A stretch of DNA of 64,000 bases from DUML01 sp050949905 (lineage in GTDB: Bacteria > Bacillota > Desulfitobacteriia > Desulfitobacteriales > Syntrophobotulaceae), in NCBI GenBank assembly GCA_050949905.1, contig JBMNGP010000003.1, positions 62,001-126,000 on the forward strand, given 5' to 3'. Numbering within the stretch: position 1 is the first letter of the stretch; every line of letters begins with the position of its first letter. The notes under the pieces were generated by a model. The model did no database searches. It saw nothing but the letters and a program-made list of their open reading frames with translations, and was not told where the DNA came from. Of the stretch, positions 25,194 through 32,859 are shown piece after piece. A program made the position numbers and the translations under genes.

Positions 25194-25649
25194 ATGCTGA
25201 TTGCATGGCAGTATTTAGATAAAAAAGCGGCTGCTGTTGAAGCTTTGAAAGATTACAGCAGCATGCAGTACATTATCGAACACAGTGATGAGGATATATA
25301 TGAAGTTGAAACCTGTATGACAAGCCCTCACAGTGCAAAGATTACCGGAGTTCCGGGCAAACACAATCCCAAAAGCGGCGAAGAACGCCTTGCTGCTTGC
25401 CTTGACGAGATTGATGTGTTGAAAGAACGTTACAGGCGGGCATTGGAATATATGGAGTGGTTCAAGCCTGCTTGGGAAGCCCTGTCGGAGGAAGAACAGT
25501 TTATACTGACAGAATTTTTTGTCAACGATGTGAGCAAGACAGAAGCTGTGGCAAACATCGGAGAGAAGCTGTTTCTTGAAAGAGCACAGGTGTACCGCAG
25601 GAAAGACAAGGCGCTTAATCATTTGGCACTGCTTTTATATGGGAAGTAG
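25194..25649 (+). CDS. ArpU-like phage late transcription regulator (copy 1)
   Basis: A 151-residue protein with a C-terminal sigma-region-4-like helix-turn-helix (about residues 100-145: EQFILTEFFVNDVSKTEAVANIGEKL..RAQVYRRKDKAL), as in the ArpU/RinA type of phage late activators. The ribosome site is GGAGGTG. It differs from the second copy (30882) by one residue, Cys versus Arg at position 42. A putative late promoter with tandem ATGAGAT boxes starts 3 bases after its stop. I infer that this protein activates that promoter. Confidence 0.78.
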   Translation: MLIAWQYLDKKAAAVEALKDYSSMQYIIEHSDEDIYEVETCMTSPHSAKITGVPGKHNPKSGEERLAACLDEIDVLKERYRRALEYMEWFKPAWEALSEEEQFILTEFFVNDVSKTEAVANIGEKLFLERAQVYRRKDKALNHLALLLYGK

Positions 25650-25651
25650 AA

Positions 25652-25696
25652 ATGAGATATTTATGAGATGCAAAACACAGGTATCCCATATATAAT
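25652..25696 (+). promoter_or_regulatory. Putative activator-dependent late promoter, copy 1
   Basis: Two ATGAGAT boxes start 11 bp apart (25652 and 25663). Then come 21 bp and TATAAT (25691). The same boxes and both spacings are seen at 31340 and 31702. There is no good -35 hexamer, as expected for a promoter that needs an activator. Confidence 0.65.
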
Positions 25697-25727
25697 GATA
25701 TCATGAAAAAATGTCATTAAAACGCAT

Positions 25728-25748
25728 AAGCCCTTCGGGGCTTTTTTT
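25728..25748 (+). terminator. Intrinsic terminator in the late promoter leader, copy 1
   Basis: AAGCCC-TTCG-GGGCTT is followed by a T-run, about 35 bases after the -10 box. Its position between promoter and gene suggests control by antitermination or a short leader RNA. Confidence 0.75.
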
Positions 25749-25774
25749 ATGCCATAAAACAGGAGTGAGGAAAG

Positions 25775-25814
25775 ATGTACGATAATTGTTTTGGCAGTAA
25801 CGGAAGGAATGGCT
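25775..25814 (+). pseudogene. First 13 codons of the 80-residue phage gene, cut by IS256
   Basis: MYDNCFGSNGRNG is identical to the start of the intact gene at 31463, including its ribosome site. The match ends where the IS256-family element begins. Confidence 0.85.
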
Positions 25815-27170
25815 AAAGTATAATATTTTTCGCAAATTCATAGAAGTCCAATAAAAATGACATGGACGTAACCGTTTGGTAGAATTAAGTTAGCACACAA
25901 AATACCAACCAAAGGAGGTTACGTACCATGTCAGATAAGATTATACAGCTAAATGAGGGAGTAATAAAGCAGGAGTTAAAGGAATTAGTTCGTAGCAGCG
26001 TTGAGGAAACTCTCAATAATCTATTGGAACAGGAAGCCGCAGAGCTAACTAAAGCAGGGCGCTATGAACGTACTACGGAGAGACAGGGTTATAGATCTGG
26101 ACACTACGAAAGGAATCTAACAACAACATCAGGAAATGTAAGACTAAAGATACCTAAACTAAAAGGGATAGCCTTTGAAACAGCCATAATTGAGCGATAT
26201 CGACGCCGAGAGAGTTCAGTGGAAGAGGCATTAATAGAAATGTATTTGGCCGGTGTATCAGTAAGACGAGTTGAAGATATAACCGAGGCCCTGTGGGGGA
26301 CAAGAGTATCACCTGGTACCATAAGTGAATTGAACAAGAAGGTATACGTACATATAGACGCATGGCGTAATAGGCCACTGAAGAGCAAATATCCCTATGT
26401 CTACTTAGATGGCATCTATTTAAAACGCAACTGGGGCGGTGAATACGAGAACGTGTCCATTCTCATAGCCATGGCTGTAAATGAAGAAGGCTATAGAGAA
26501 GTAATTGGTGCATCAGAAGGAATGAAAGAAGACAAGGCAAGCTGGCTGGCCTTTTTACAGGGATTGAGGGAGCGAGGCTTAACAGGAGTTCAATTATTCA
26601 TAGGCGATAAATGTTTAGGACTTCTGGAGGCAATCAATGAGGTCTTTCCCGATGCAAAGTATCAGAGATGTACAGTCCATTTCTACCGAAATGTTTTTAC
26701 AGTCACCCCCCGTTCCAAAGTGAGAGAAGTGGCTGCAATGTTGAAGGCTATCCATGCGCAAGAGAACAAAGAGGCCGCAAGGCAAAAGGCCCAGAGTGTA
26801 GTCCAGAAGCTACGGGAAATGAAGCTAAAAGAAGCGGCAGCTAAGATAGAAAAGGGCATCGAGGAAACGCTGACGTACATGGAATTCCCCTATGCCCATT
26901 GGAGCAAATTGCGGAGTAATAATGTCATCGAACGGCTTAATCGGGAGATCAGGCGTAGGACCAGAGTTGTTGGCACCTTTCCTGATGGGAATTCAGCTTT
27001 AATGCTGGTTTGCGCAAGATTAAGGTATGTTGCAAGCAAAGAATGGGGAACCAAGCGTTATATGAGTATGAGACATCTTGAGGAACTGGGTGCCATGGAT
27101 GGTTCAAAAGTAACTGCTGGTTAACTGATGCCTACCAGGCGGGTAAATGAATTTGCGAAAAATTATTGAC
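25815..27170 (+). mobile_element. IS256-family insertion sequence
   Basis: Inverted ends AATATTTTTCGCAAATTCAT (25822-25841) and its near complement ATGAATTTGCGAAAAATTATT (27147-27167) enclose one transposase gene. No matching target duplication is seen. DNA on the right side does not continue the interrupted phage gene, so a deletion or rearrangement followed insertion. Confidence 0.85.
25928..27124 (+). CDS. IS256-family (mutator type) transposase
   Basis: A 398-residue transposase with the typical N-terminal DNA-binding region (YERTTERQGYRSGHYERNL) and the mutator-type catalytic core: YLDGIYLKRNWGG, FIGDKCLGL and the RCTVHFYRNV signature. The final catalytic region is NNVIERLNREIRRRTRVVGTF, split here at its middle: SNNVIERLNREIRRR. 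The ribosome site is AAAGGAGG. The frame is intact and both inverted ends are present, so the element may be mobile. Confidence 0.92.
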   Translation: MSDKIIQLNEGVIKQELKELVRSSVEETLNNLLEQEAAELTKAGRYERTTERQGYRSGHYERNLTTTSGNVRLKIPKLKGIAFETAIIERYRRRESSVEEALIEMYLAGVSVRRVEDITEALWGTRVSPGTISELNKKVYVHIDAWRNRPLKSKYPYVYLDGIYLKRNWGGEYENVSILIAMAVNEEGYREVIGASEGMKEDKASWLAFLQGLRERGLTGVQLFIGDKCLGLLEAINEVFPDAKYQRCTVHFYRNVFTVTPRSKVREVAAMLKAIHAQENKEAARQKAQSVVQKLREMKLKEAAAKIEKGIEETLTYMEFPYAHWSKLRSNNVIERLNREIRRRTRVVGTFPDGNSALMLVCARLRYVASKEWGTKRYMSMRHLEELGAMDGSKVTAG

Positions 27171-27224
27171 GGTACCTCCCAAGAGCTATATTGCAGATTT
27201 CACTTTGAATAATACTTGTATTAC

Positions 27225-27264
27225 AAAAGGTGCACAGGCTGAAATATCAACCTGTGCACCTTTT
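27225..27264. terminator. Strong bidirectional hairpin terminator
   Basis: A 14-bp perfect stem AAAAGGTGCACAGG/CCTGTGCACCTTTT has a 12-nt loop. A- and T-rich edges allow termination in either direction. It lies between IS256 and a small membrane protein gene on the other strand. Confidence 0.7.
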
Positions 27265-27400
27265 GCGTGAATAGCTTATTTCGTTTTCATTTTCAATATG
27301 TGGCGCTGATCATTTGTCTTACATCGTAGCCAGCATCCTAATAACACTATATCGAATATAACTTCTGAGTAAAAATCAACAAATGGTAAACCATTGCTTA

Positions 27401-27631
27401 TTAGTTCTCCGTACACTTCCATTTTTTATAGGTATATATAAGTTGAATTAAAAATATTACTAATAAGATAATGGAAACAGCAACAGCGTAGACAATTTTC
27501 AGCGGCGAAACAAAAATTAATATAATTGCGGCTAATAAAAACGGAATCATCCATAGTGTCCTGATAAATTTTCTGCGATAACTTAATCTCCAATACCTCA
27601 ATTCAAATCCTTTATCAACTTTATTAGCCAT
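27401..27631 (-). CDS. Small membrane protein with two transmembrane helices
   Basis: The protein is 76 residues from the ATG at 27631, preceded by GGAGGG. It has a basic N-terminus (ELRYWRLSYRRKFIR), then two hydrophobic helices at about residues 30-46 and 48-66, and a short Lys-rich tail. No family is recognised. The secreted-protein gene lies upstream on the same strand, so it could be an immunity or accessory protein for it. That link is speculative. Confidence 0.55.
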   Translation of the reverse strand: MANKVDKGFELRYWRLSYRRKFIRTLWMIPFLLAAIILIFVSPLKIVYAVAVSIILLVIFLIQLIYTYKKWKCTEN

Positions 27632-28000
27632 AAAGCTCCCTCCCATCCTGCACTAATCATATTCTTCGTCAGACCAGTAAGTACCCTCAATGTTGTTTTT
27701 TGAAATACAATCGCTGAAAGTGTGACAAATATATTTAAATAACAAAAGTAAATAATTTATTTTGAAAACCTACTCTCTCCAACCCCGAGATTGAGATAAT
27801 CGTCATTATTCACCATGTCATCATGGAGAAAAGAAAGTTGAGTATTGTTTTCATGGTTGCAAGTCTGAGGAATACAGTATACAGTAATATCAACTTAAAA
27901 TGCAACATCCCTTTTTGTGGTAATTACAGATGACTCAACAAGACAAGACATCTCAACACGATGTCTTGTCTTGTTGACATTCATTCTTCACACACTAAGT
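27632..28000. other. Non-coding stretch with a 17-bp perfect hairpin
   Basis: No gene is supported. It holds the perfect inverted repeat TCAACAAGACAAGACAT (27935-27951) and its complement (27961-27977) with a 9-nt loop. This is 24 bases beyond the 3' end of the secreted-protein gene and probably helps end or stabilise its transcript. Confidence 0.55.
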
Positions 28001-28769
28001 TTAAAAGATGTATTCATAGTACGTATGACCGATATAATTGCTATGTGCGGAGTCAGAGTACCAGTCAGACCACTCGGTTTCATCGATTACTAGCCAGTTC
28101 TTTGGACTATTGCGCCAGTTATAGATTGCATCGTAGTATACGGTGGGAACATTTTCTTGGAAAATTGATGCAGCCACCGAACTGATACCTGCAACTACTG
28201 CAGCCCCTACCGGACCGGCGCAATAATACCCTATTGCACCTGCAAGAGCCGAGATAATGGCATTAACTGTCATGTTACGGACAAAGGTGCTTCCAGAGTA
28301 GTATTCAGTAATCCATTCATCGCCATAAGGACTTACCCCAGATTTCAATACCTCTTTGGCCATTGAGTTAGGAGTTATAACAACTTTTTCAACAGCCTTA
28401 TAAGGTGTCAGTAAACGTGACAACCACTTCGTCAGAACCTGCGGAGACCTCCTGAGTGTAAAATACATCATAGTCTCCATTGGGATTCAAAATATAAACT
28501 GTGCTGTTGCCTTCTGTCAAACCCTTGGAGAAATCCTCCACTACCTTGAAACTGTTCCCATCTTGTTCATACGTATAAACCAAGTGTGTATCACCGGCTC
28601 GTCCTTCTAAAAAGGTAAGGTTCGTGCGGATGCCAGTTAATCCTTTCATGGAAGAGAGTAATGCGTTGGTGCCAGTTGTCGGGCTGGCGGCAGCTGCTGA
28701 TATTGTCCCTGCAAAAACAAGAGAAAATGTAATTAGCAATGACAGTAGCCTCTGAACAGTTCTTTTCAT
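28001..28769 (-). pseudogene. Secreted protein with signal peptide and glycine-rich hydrophobic segment, one frameshift
   Basis: The first 120 or so residues begin MKRTVQRLLSLLITFSLVFA, a clear signal peptide with likely cleavage after AAAA. They end after VVVTFTDT. The rest continues in the next frame from YKAVEKVVITPN to the stop at 28001. Removing one T within ACCTTATAAG (near 28402) restores a single protein of about 245 residues. The second half has a glycine/alanine-rich hydrophobic segment (NAIISALAGAIGYYCAGPVG) and a Trp/Tyr-rich end. This layout recalls large class bacteriocins such as the geobacillin-26 type, but I cannot confirm the family. It is not a phage gene. Confidence 0.6.
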
Positions 28770-29247
28770 GTTATACCACGTTCCTTTCTCAATTATGTGT
28801 TGGTTGCTTCATACAATTACAATATAGTAAATGATAAATATTTCATCTATCATATTGGCGTAAAAACTTAGTTATATTCTGGTAAAATTGTTCAATGTCC
28901 TTTATCTATGATTAAGCAGTACCTTAGCACAACAACTGCCCACTACAGATGTCGAGGTTGTATTACAGAGTCTCCTCGTTGCTTCTCTTTACTGGAAACC
29001 TTTCTAATTCTTATGAAAGATTGACGGTGCCACCGCTCTGGCTATGAAACTTATTGGGAAAGGATAGCGTACGTCGTGGTATCAAAAGCCGCATACCTAT
29101 GTACAGGGAGATTTTGATGCAGACTCCAAGGAAAATCTGGTGCGGATTGCGGTGTCGGTTATGCCGAAGAAAAACAGTGATTTTCTGTAATACCATTTAC
29201 ATTTTTTGATTCTTACTAAGTTACCTTAATTATTCCGACAATTATTT
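28770..29247. other. Stretch without an intact gene, with a possible gene remnant
   Basis: The left part holds the ribosome site and presumably the promoter of the secreted-protein gene on the minus strand. On the plus strand a 40-codon open run (29068-29190) encodes a peptide ending SVMPKKNSDFL, with similar coding character upstream of an in-frame stop. It may be the tail of a lost gene, but I do not recognise it. Confidence 0.35.
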
Positions 29248-29298
29248 AGTAGACCACTCCGAATATGCAATACTGTTTAAAGTATACTGCTCGTCGTA

Positions 29299-30105
29299 TT
29301 ATTTGTCAACTTCTACCTTTTGGCCATGCACGGCGACTTGCTTCCAAAACTTTTGATACTTTTTATTTGCGATTTTTTCATCAGTCGCTTCGATTTCGCA
29401 CGTTTTTCGGCTTTCTACCGGTGTTTTATATCCAAGTGACGAATGGAGCCGTTCGTTATTGTACCACCATACCCAAGCCGCAAGTTTTCCCTGCAAATCC
29501 GATAAATCAGCAAAGCTTTCCTCAAAAATAAACTCTGTTTTCACAATATCATACATGGATTCGCAAACTGCGTTATCAATCGGCTTTCCGGGACGGCTCA
29601 AACTTCGCTCGATGCGTCCGATTTTAAGAATTTTATCAATATCTTCATTTTTGAATTCGCTGCCACGGTCAGTGTGAAATACACAAATATTACGAATATC
29701 CTCTTTCACCGTAAGCCATGCAGCTTTAACAAGCTCTGCATCTTTATTTCTTCCTGCCGAATACCCGATGATTTCCCGGTGTGAAAGTTCTATCAACAGG
29801 CAGATATAATGCCATTTATGGTTAACATCCACATAAGTAAGGTCGGAAGCAACAACTTCCAACGGTTTCCTGTCATTGAATTTGCGTTTGATTTTGTTCC
29901 CGATTTCATCGTGATTTACAGCACATTCACATGCTTTTGAGTTTCTGCGTCTTACATATTTTGAAATTAAATTCTCTTCCTTCATTATTCTTGAAAGCTT
30001 TTCTTTTCCGATAGATACGCCCTTTTTCCGCAGTGCCATATATAGTTTTTTATGCCCGTAAACGCATTTGTTTTGCTCAAAAGTAGCTTTGACCACTTTA
30101 CGCAA
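29299..30105 (-). CDS. IS3-family transposase OrfB, DDE integrase domain (fourth IS3 element)
   Basis: 268 residues from the first ATG. The frame is open further upstream to a slip site at 30263-30270, so the natural product is an OrfAB fusion; the upstream part reads NLSTEAKRAIITELKAKYPV. The rve core shows ASDLTYVDV, FHTDRGSEF and the final Glu in NAVCESMYDIVKTE. The C-terminus has the usual NNERLHSSLGYKTP. It appears intact. Confidence 0.85.
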   Translation of the reverse strand: MRKVVKATFEQNKCVYGHKKLYMALRKKGVSIGKEKLSRIMKEENLISKYVRRRNSKACECAVNHDEIGNKIKRKFNDRKPLEVVASDLTYVDVNHKWHYICLLIELSHREIIGYSAGRNKDAELVKAAWLTVKEDIRNICVFHTDRGSEFKNEDIDKILKIGRIERSLSRPGKPIDNAVCESMYDIVKTEFIFEESFADLSDLQGKLAAWVWWYNNERLHSSLGYKTPVESRKTCEIEATDEKIANKKYQKFWKQVAVHGQKVEVDK

Positions 30106-30236
30106 ATCTTCATCAATTTTAGGCTTTTGGGGCGAATAATAGTATACATCTCTGTTTATGCCAAGAAATTTGCAAAGCTTCGTTACCGGATACTTCGCTT
30201 TCAGTTCGGTGATAATGGCTCTCTTGGCTTCGGTGC

Positions 30237-30521
30237 TTAAGTTTTCAGCATTACCACCATTGCTTTTTTTAATATGTCAATCTCCATTTGCTTATCTTTG
30301 AGCTGCTTTTCAAGTTCTCGGATTCTCTTCTGCTCATCTGTCAGGTTGTCTTTAGCCTTAAAGCTCCCGCTGTTCTTGTAAAACCTTATCCAGTTGCTTA
30401 CCGACGTCGGGTGTAAATTATACGCTTTTGCGAGTTCTGCCCGTGTTTGTCCGGCGTCATATAGTTCCACTATATGACGCTTAAAGTTCTCATCATATTG
30501 CTTTCTCGTCGTATCAGACAT
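30237..30521 (-). CDS. IS3-family transposase OrfA (fourth IS3 element)
   Basis: A 94-residue protein with a helix-turn-helix (HIVELYDAGQTRAELAKAYNLHPTSVSNW, shown here as two parts: AGQTRAELAKAYN and HPTSVSNW) and a coiled coil (RIRELEKQLKDKQMEIDILK). The sequence ATTAAAAAAAGC near its end (minus strand, 30270-30263) is in phase for a -1 slip into the OrfB frame, as in the first IS3 element. The ribosome site is GGAGG. Confidence 0.85.
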   Translation of the reverse strand: MSDTTRKQYDENFKRHIVELYDAGQTRAELAKAYNLHPTSVSNWIRFYKNSGSFKAKDNLTDEQKRIRELEKQLKDKQMEIDILKKAMVVMLKT

Positions 30522-30580
30522 ATTTTTATCCTCCGTTTGATTCTATTATATTACTTTTTCGGAGTTTTGTCTGCATAAAT

Positions 30581-30775
30581 ATTGCCTGATTTTATTGGGG
30601 GTAACTCAGTGTAAACGGACGGTTTGTAGCTTTTGAAGTAAAAACCCCATCAGGAAAGGCAACAAAACTGCAGGAAGCAACTATAAGGAAAATCCTCAAT
30701 GCCGGAGGAGTGGCAGCGGTTGTCCATTCGGTAGATGAGGTGAAGGCTATTCTGGAAAAGCATGGCCTTCTATAA
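30581..30775 (+). pseudogene. C-terminal remnant of a second VRR-NUC gene
   Basis: From TGTAAACGGACGG (30610) it matches the last 60 codons of the gene at 24799, including FEVKTPSGKA, and ends at a stop at 30773-30775. The bases ATTGCCTG (30581-30588) also match, but 21 extra bases (30589-30609) lie in between and introduce a stop. The N-terminal half is replaced by the IS3 element. Confidence 0.85.
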
Positions 30776-30881
30776 AGAACGAAGACATAACGAACAAGGA
30801 AATAGAGCACTGCAAAGCAACGCAAAAAAGCACACTGCTTCAAAGATCAAGGTTTTTATCTTGATTTTTTGGAGGTGCGAT

Positions 30882-31337
30882 ATGCTGATTGCATGGCAGT
30901 ATTTAGATAAAAAAGCGGCTGCTGTTGAAGCTTTGAAAGATTACAGCAGCATGCAGTACATTATTGAACACAGTGATGAGGATATATATGAAGTTGAAAC
31001 CCGTATGACAAGCCCTCATAGTGCAAAGATTACCGGAGTTCCGGGCAAACACAATCCCAAAAGTGGCGAAGAACGCCTTGCTGCTTGCCTTGACGAGATT
31101 GATGTGTTGAAAGAACGTTACAGACGGGCATTAGAATATATGGAGTGGTTCAAGCCTGCTTGGGAAGCCCTGTCGGAGGAAGAACAGTTTATACTGACAG
31201 AATTTTTTGTTAATGATGTGAGCAAGACAGAAGCTGTAGCAAACATCGGAGAGAAGCTGTTTCTTGAAAGAGCACAGGTGTACCGCAGGAAGGACAAGGC
31301 ACTTAATCATCTGGCACTGCTTTTATACGGGAAGTAG
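30882..31337 (+). CDS. ArpU-like phage late transcription regulator (copy 2)
   Basis: A 151-residue protein, identical to the copy at 25194 except for Arg at position 42. The C-terminal region 4-like helix-turn-helix is the same, as is the GGAGGTG ribosome site. This copy lies directly before the packaging genes and so is in the ancestral position for a late activator. The late promoter boxes begin 3 bases after its stop. Confidence 0.78.
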   Translation: MLIAWQYLDKKAAAVEALKDYSSMQYIIEHSDEDIYEVETRMTSPHSAKITGVPGKHNPKSGEERLAACLDEIDVLKERYRRALEYMEWFKPAWEALSEEEQFILTEFFVNDVSKTEAVANIGEKLFLERAQVYRRKDKALNHLALLLYGK

Positions 31338-31339
31338 TA

Positions 31340-31384
31340 ATGAGATTTTTATGAGATGTAAAACACAGGTATCCCATATATAAT
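31340..31384 (+). promoter_or_regulatory. Putative activator-dependent late promoter, copy 2
   Basis: ATGAGAT at 31340 and 31351, then 21 bp, then TATAAT at 31379. It is in the duplicated block, so its match to copy 1 is expected. The match to copy 3, outside the block, is the informative one. Confidence 0.65.
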
Positions 31385-31415
31385 GATATCGTGAAAAAAT
31401 AACATTAAAACGCAT

Positions 31416-31437
31416 AAGCCCTTCGGGGCTTTTTTTA
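31416..31437 (+). terminator. Intrinsic terminator in the late promoter leader, copy 2
   Basis: AAGCCC-TTCG-GGGCTT plus T-run, with outer GCATA/TATGC pairing. Same place relative to the promoter as copy 1. Confidence 0.75.
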
Positions 31438-31462
31438 TGCCATAAAACAGGAGTGAGGAAAG

Positions 31463-31705
31463 ATGTACGATAATTGTTTTGGCAGTAACGGAAGGAATGG
31501 CTGCAATATCCTGACTGTACACAAGTGTCAGCAAGATAAATGTTCCTTCTATAAAAGCACCCAGGAGTTAGAGGAAGATAGAAAAAAGGCTTATCTTTTG
31601 CTTGCAGCTTTACCACCCGATATGCAGCGGTATATCTCCGATAAGTATTATAACGGTAAGATGCCATGGTCAAATAGCAAATGTGTTGTTCAATATTCCA
31701 GATGA
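31463..31705 (+). CDS. Small phage protein of unknown function, Cys-containing
   Basis: An 80-residue protein with four cysteines in a possible metal-binding pattern (CFGSNGRNGC..CQQDKC). A helical segment follows (YKSTQELEEDRKKAYLLLAA) and a Trp-containing end. The ribosome site is GTGAGGAAAG. It lies between two putative late promoters and before the HNH nuclease gene. No family is recognised. Its first 13 codons are also found at 25775. Confidence 0.6.
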   Translation: MYDNCFGSNGRNGCNILTVHKCQQDKCSFYKSTQELEEDRKKAYLLLAALPPDMQRYISDKYYNGKMPWSNSKCVVQYSR

Positions 31706-31746
31706 GATTTTTATGAGATGAAATTCAGTAAAAAACCAAATATAAT
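31702..31746 (+). promoter_or_regulatory. Putative activator-dependent late promoter, copy 3
   Basis: ATGAGAT at 31702 and 31713, then 21 bp, then TATAAT at 31741. The surrounding bases differ from copies 1 and 2, while boxes and spacings are the same, which argues for function. It would serve the HNH nuclease and packaging genes. Confidence 0.7.
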
Positions 31747-31768
31747 GGTATTGTGAAAAGTTATGGAT

Positions 31769-31804
31769 AAGCCTTCATGGGATGAACCTGTGAGGGCTTT
31801 TTTT
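31769..31804 (+). terminator. Hairpin with T-run in the late promoter leader, copy 3
   Basis: AAGCCTTCA..TGTGAGGGCTT (one bulge) is followed by a run of T. It lies 23 bases after the -10 box, a little nearer than the 31 bases in copies 1 and 2. Confidence 0.6.
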
Positions 31805-31827
31805 ATACCCGTAAAGGAGGTGGCCAG

Positions 31828-32187
31828 ATGCCAAGAAAACCAAAAAGGCCTTGCTCCTTTCCCGGCTGTCCTGAACTGACGGACGGAAGGTACTGCGACA
31901 TGCATCAAAGGCAAGTGGATGCTTATTACAACAAATACGAACGAGATCCCCAAACAAGAAAACGCTATGGCCGGAGATGGAAACGCATCAGGGACAGATA
32001 TATCTCAGAGCATCCGCTTTGCGAGGAGTGCCAAAAGTACGGAAGGCTTACACCAGCCGAAGAGGTACATCATATTATCCCTTTATCCAAAGGCGGAACC
32101 AATGCAGACAGTAACCTTATGAGCCTGTGCAAACAATGCCACTCATCGATCACTGCCCGCGAAGGGGAGCGATGGGCAAGACGGTAG
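31828..32187 (+). CDS. HNH endonuclease (phage packaging type)
   Basis: A 119-residue protein with paired cysteines (CSFPGC, CEEC) and the HNH core EVHHIIPLSKGGTNADSNLM..CKQCHSSIT. HNH proteins next to the terminase genes help cos cleavage in HK97-like phages. The ribosome site is AAGGAGGTGG. It is followed by a GC-rich, cos-like region and the small terminase gene. Confidence 0.9.
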   Translation: MPRKPKRPCSFPGCPELTDGRYCDMHQRQVDAYYNKYERDPQTRKRYGRRWKRIRDRYISEHPLCEECQKYGRLTPAEEVHHIIPLSKGGTNADSNLMSLCKQCHSSITAREGERWARR

Positions 32188-32290
32188 GGGGGTCAAAATC
32201 TCTGGTGAAGCAGTTTTGTGCAACGGGCGGGGGGTCACGCGCGAAAAATCGCAGTTTCAAACGGGGTATATCCCCCGTTTATTTTTACAT
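32188..32290 (+). other. Candidate cos/packaging region between HNH and small terminase
   Basis: GGGGGGTCAAAATCTCTGG and, 30 bases later, GGGCGGGGGGTCACGCGCG are typical of the sequence between HNH nuclease and terminase genes in cos-type siphophages. A hairpin AAACGGGG/CCCCGTTT with a T-rich tail (32258-32286) follows and may act as a terminator or part of cos. Cut positions cannot be read from the sequence. Confidence 0.5.
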
Positions 32291-32307
32291 GAATCGAGGT
32301 GATGTGT

Positions 32308-32859
32308 ATGGCAAAGGACGGTACCAACCGCGGCGGGGCACGTATTGGTGCAGGACAGAAGAAAAAGCCGCTGGCGGATAAGATTTTGGAAGGAAACCCT
32401 GGCAGACGAAAGCTCATGGTAATGGAGTTTACGGATGCTGCGGAACTGGAAGGAGAGAGCATGCCGCCACCGAGGGATTATCTTGCTGCAAAGCAGAAGA
32501 ACGGAAAAACAACACTGGCGGTGGAAATATACGAAAAAACATGGCAGTGGCTTAAGGAACGCAGGTGTGTTCACCTTATCCCTGCGCAGCTTATAGAGCA
32601 ATATGCCCAGAGTGTGGCGCGGTGGATCCAGTGCGAGGAATGTATCACTGAATTTGGCTTTCTTGCCAAGCATCCGACGACTGGCAATGCCATCCCGTCA
32701 CCTTATGTGGCCATGAGTCAAAGCTTCATGAAACAGGCCAATAACCTGTGGTATCAGATTTACCAAGTTGTGCGGGAAAACTGTGCTACCGAATACAAAG
32801 GGGCAACTCCCCACGATGATGTGATGGAAAAACTCCTGACAGCCAGGAGGGGTGGCTGA
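32308..32859 (+). CDS. Phage terminase small subunit, P27 family
   Basis: The protein is 183 residues from the ATG at 32308 (GAGGTG ribosome site; ATG at 32302 is also possible). It begins MAKDGTNRGGARIGAGQKKK, a basic start typical of P27-family small terminases. A helical body follows with LIEQYAQSVARW and YVAMSQSFMKQAN. It should recognise the packaging site and load the large subunit. In this prophage the large subunit is 6 kb downstream, separated by methyltransferases and the amidoligase cassette. The stop overlaps the next ATG by one base. Confidence 0.85.
   Translation: MAKDGTNRGGARIGAGQKKKPLADKILEGNPGRRKLMVMEFTDAAELEGESMPPPRDYLAAKQKNGKTTLAVEIYEKTWQWLKERRCVHLIPAQLIEQYAQSVARWIQCEECITEFGFLAKHPTTGNAIPSPYVAMSQSFMKQANNLWYQIYQVVRENCATEYKGATPHDDVMEKLLTARRGG

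Larger units (their letters stand above)
24913..25814 (+). repeat. Long direct repeat, copy 1 (0.9 kb)
   Basis: Nearly identical to 30581-31502, about 5.69 kb downstream. It covers the end of the VRR-NUC gene, the whole ArpU-like regulator, the putative late promoter and terminator, and the first 13 codons of the next gene. Identity stops at GGCT (25814), where the IS256 element begins. Confidence 0.85.
29248..30575 (-). mobile_element. IS3-family element (fourth)
   Basis: Related ends GTAGACCACTCCGAA (from about 29250) and, on the other strand, GCAGACAAAACTCCGAA (from about 30574 inward) bracket two minus-strand transposase frames. The element abuts the second copy of the 0.9 kb repeat at its truncated VRR-NUC end. 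Confidence 0.75.
30581..31502 (+). repeat. Long direct repeat, copy 2 (0.9 kb)
   Basis: Partner of 24913-25814. This copy continues into an intact downstream gene, while its upstream side ends at the IS3 element. Differences are scattered single bases, small indels in homopolymers and the 21-base insert. Confidence 0.85.

Noticed and set aside
25815..27170. Target-site duplication for the IS256 element
   Set aside because: Eight to nine bases on each side do not match, so no duplication is claimed.
29248..30575. Target-site duplication for the fourth IS3 element
   Set aside because: The exact ends are imperfect and no matching 3-4 bp flanks could be set without choosing ends to fit.
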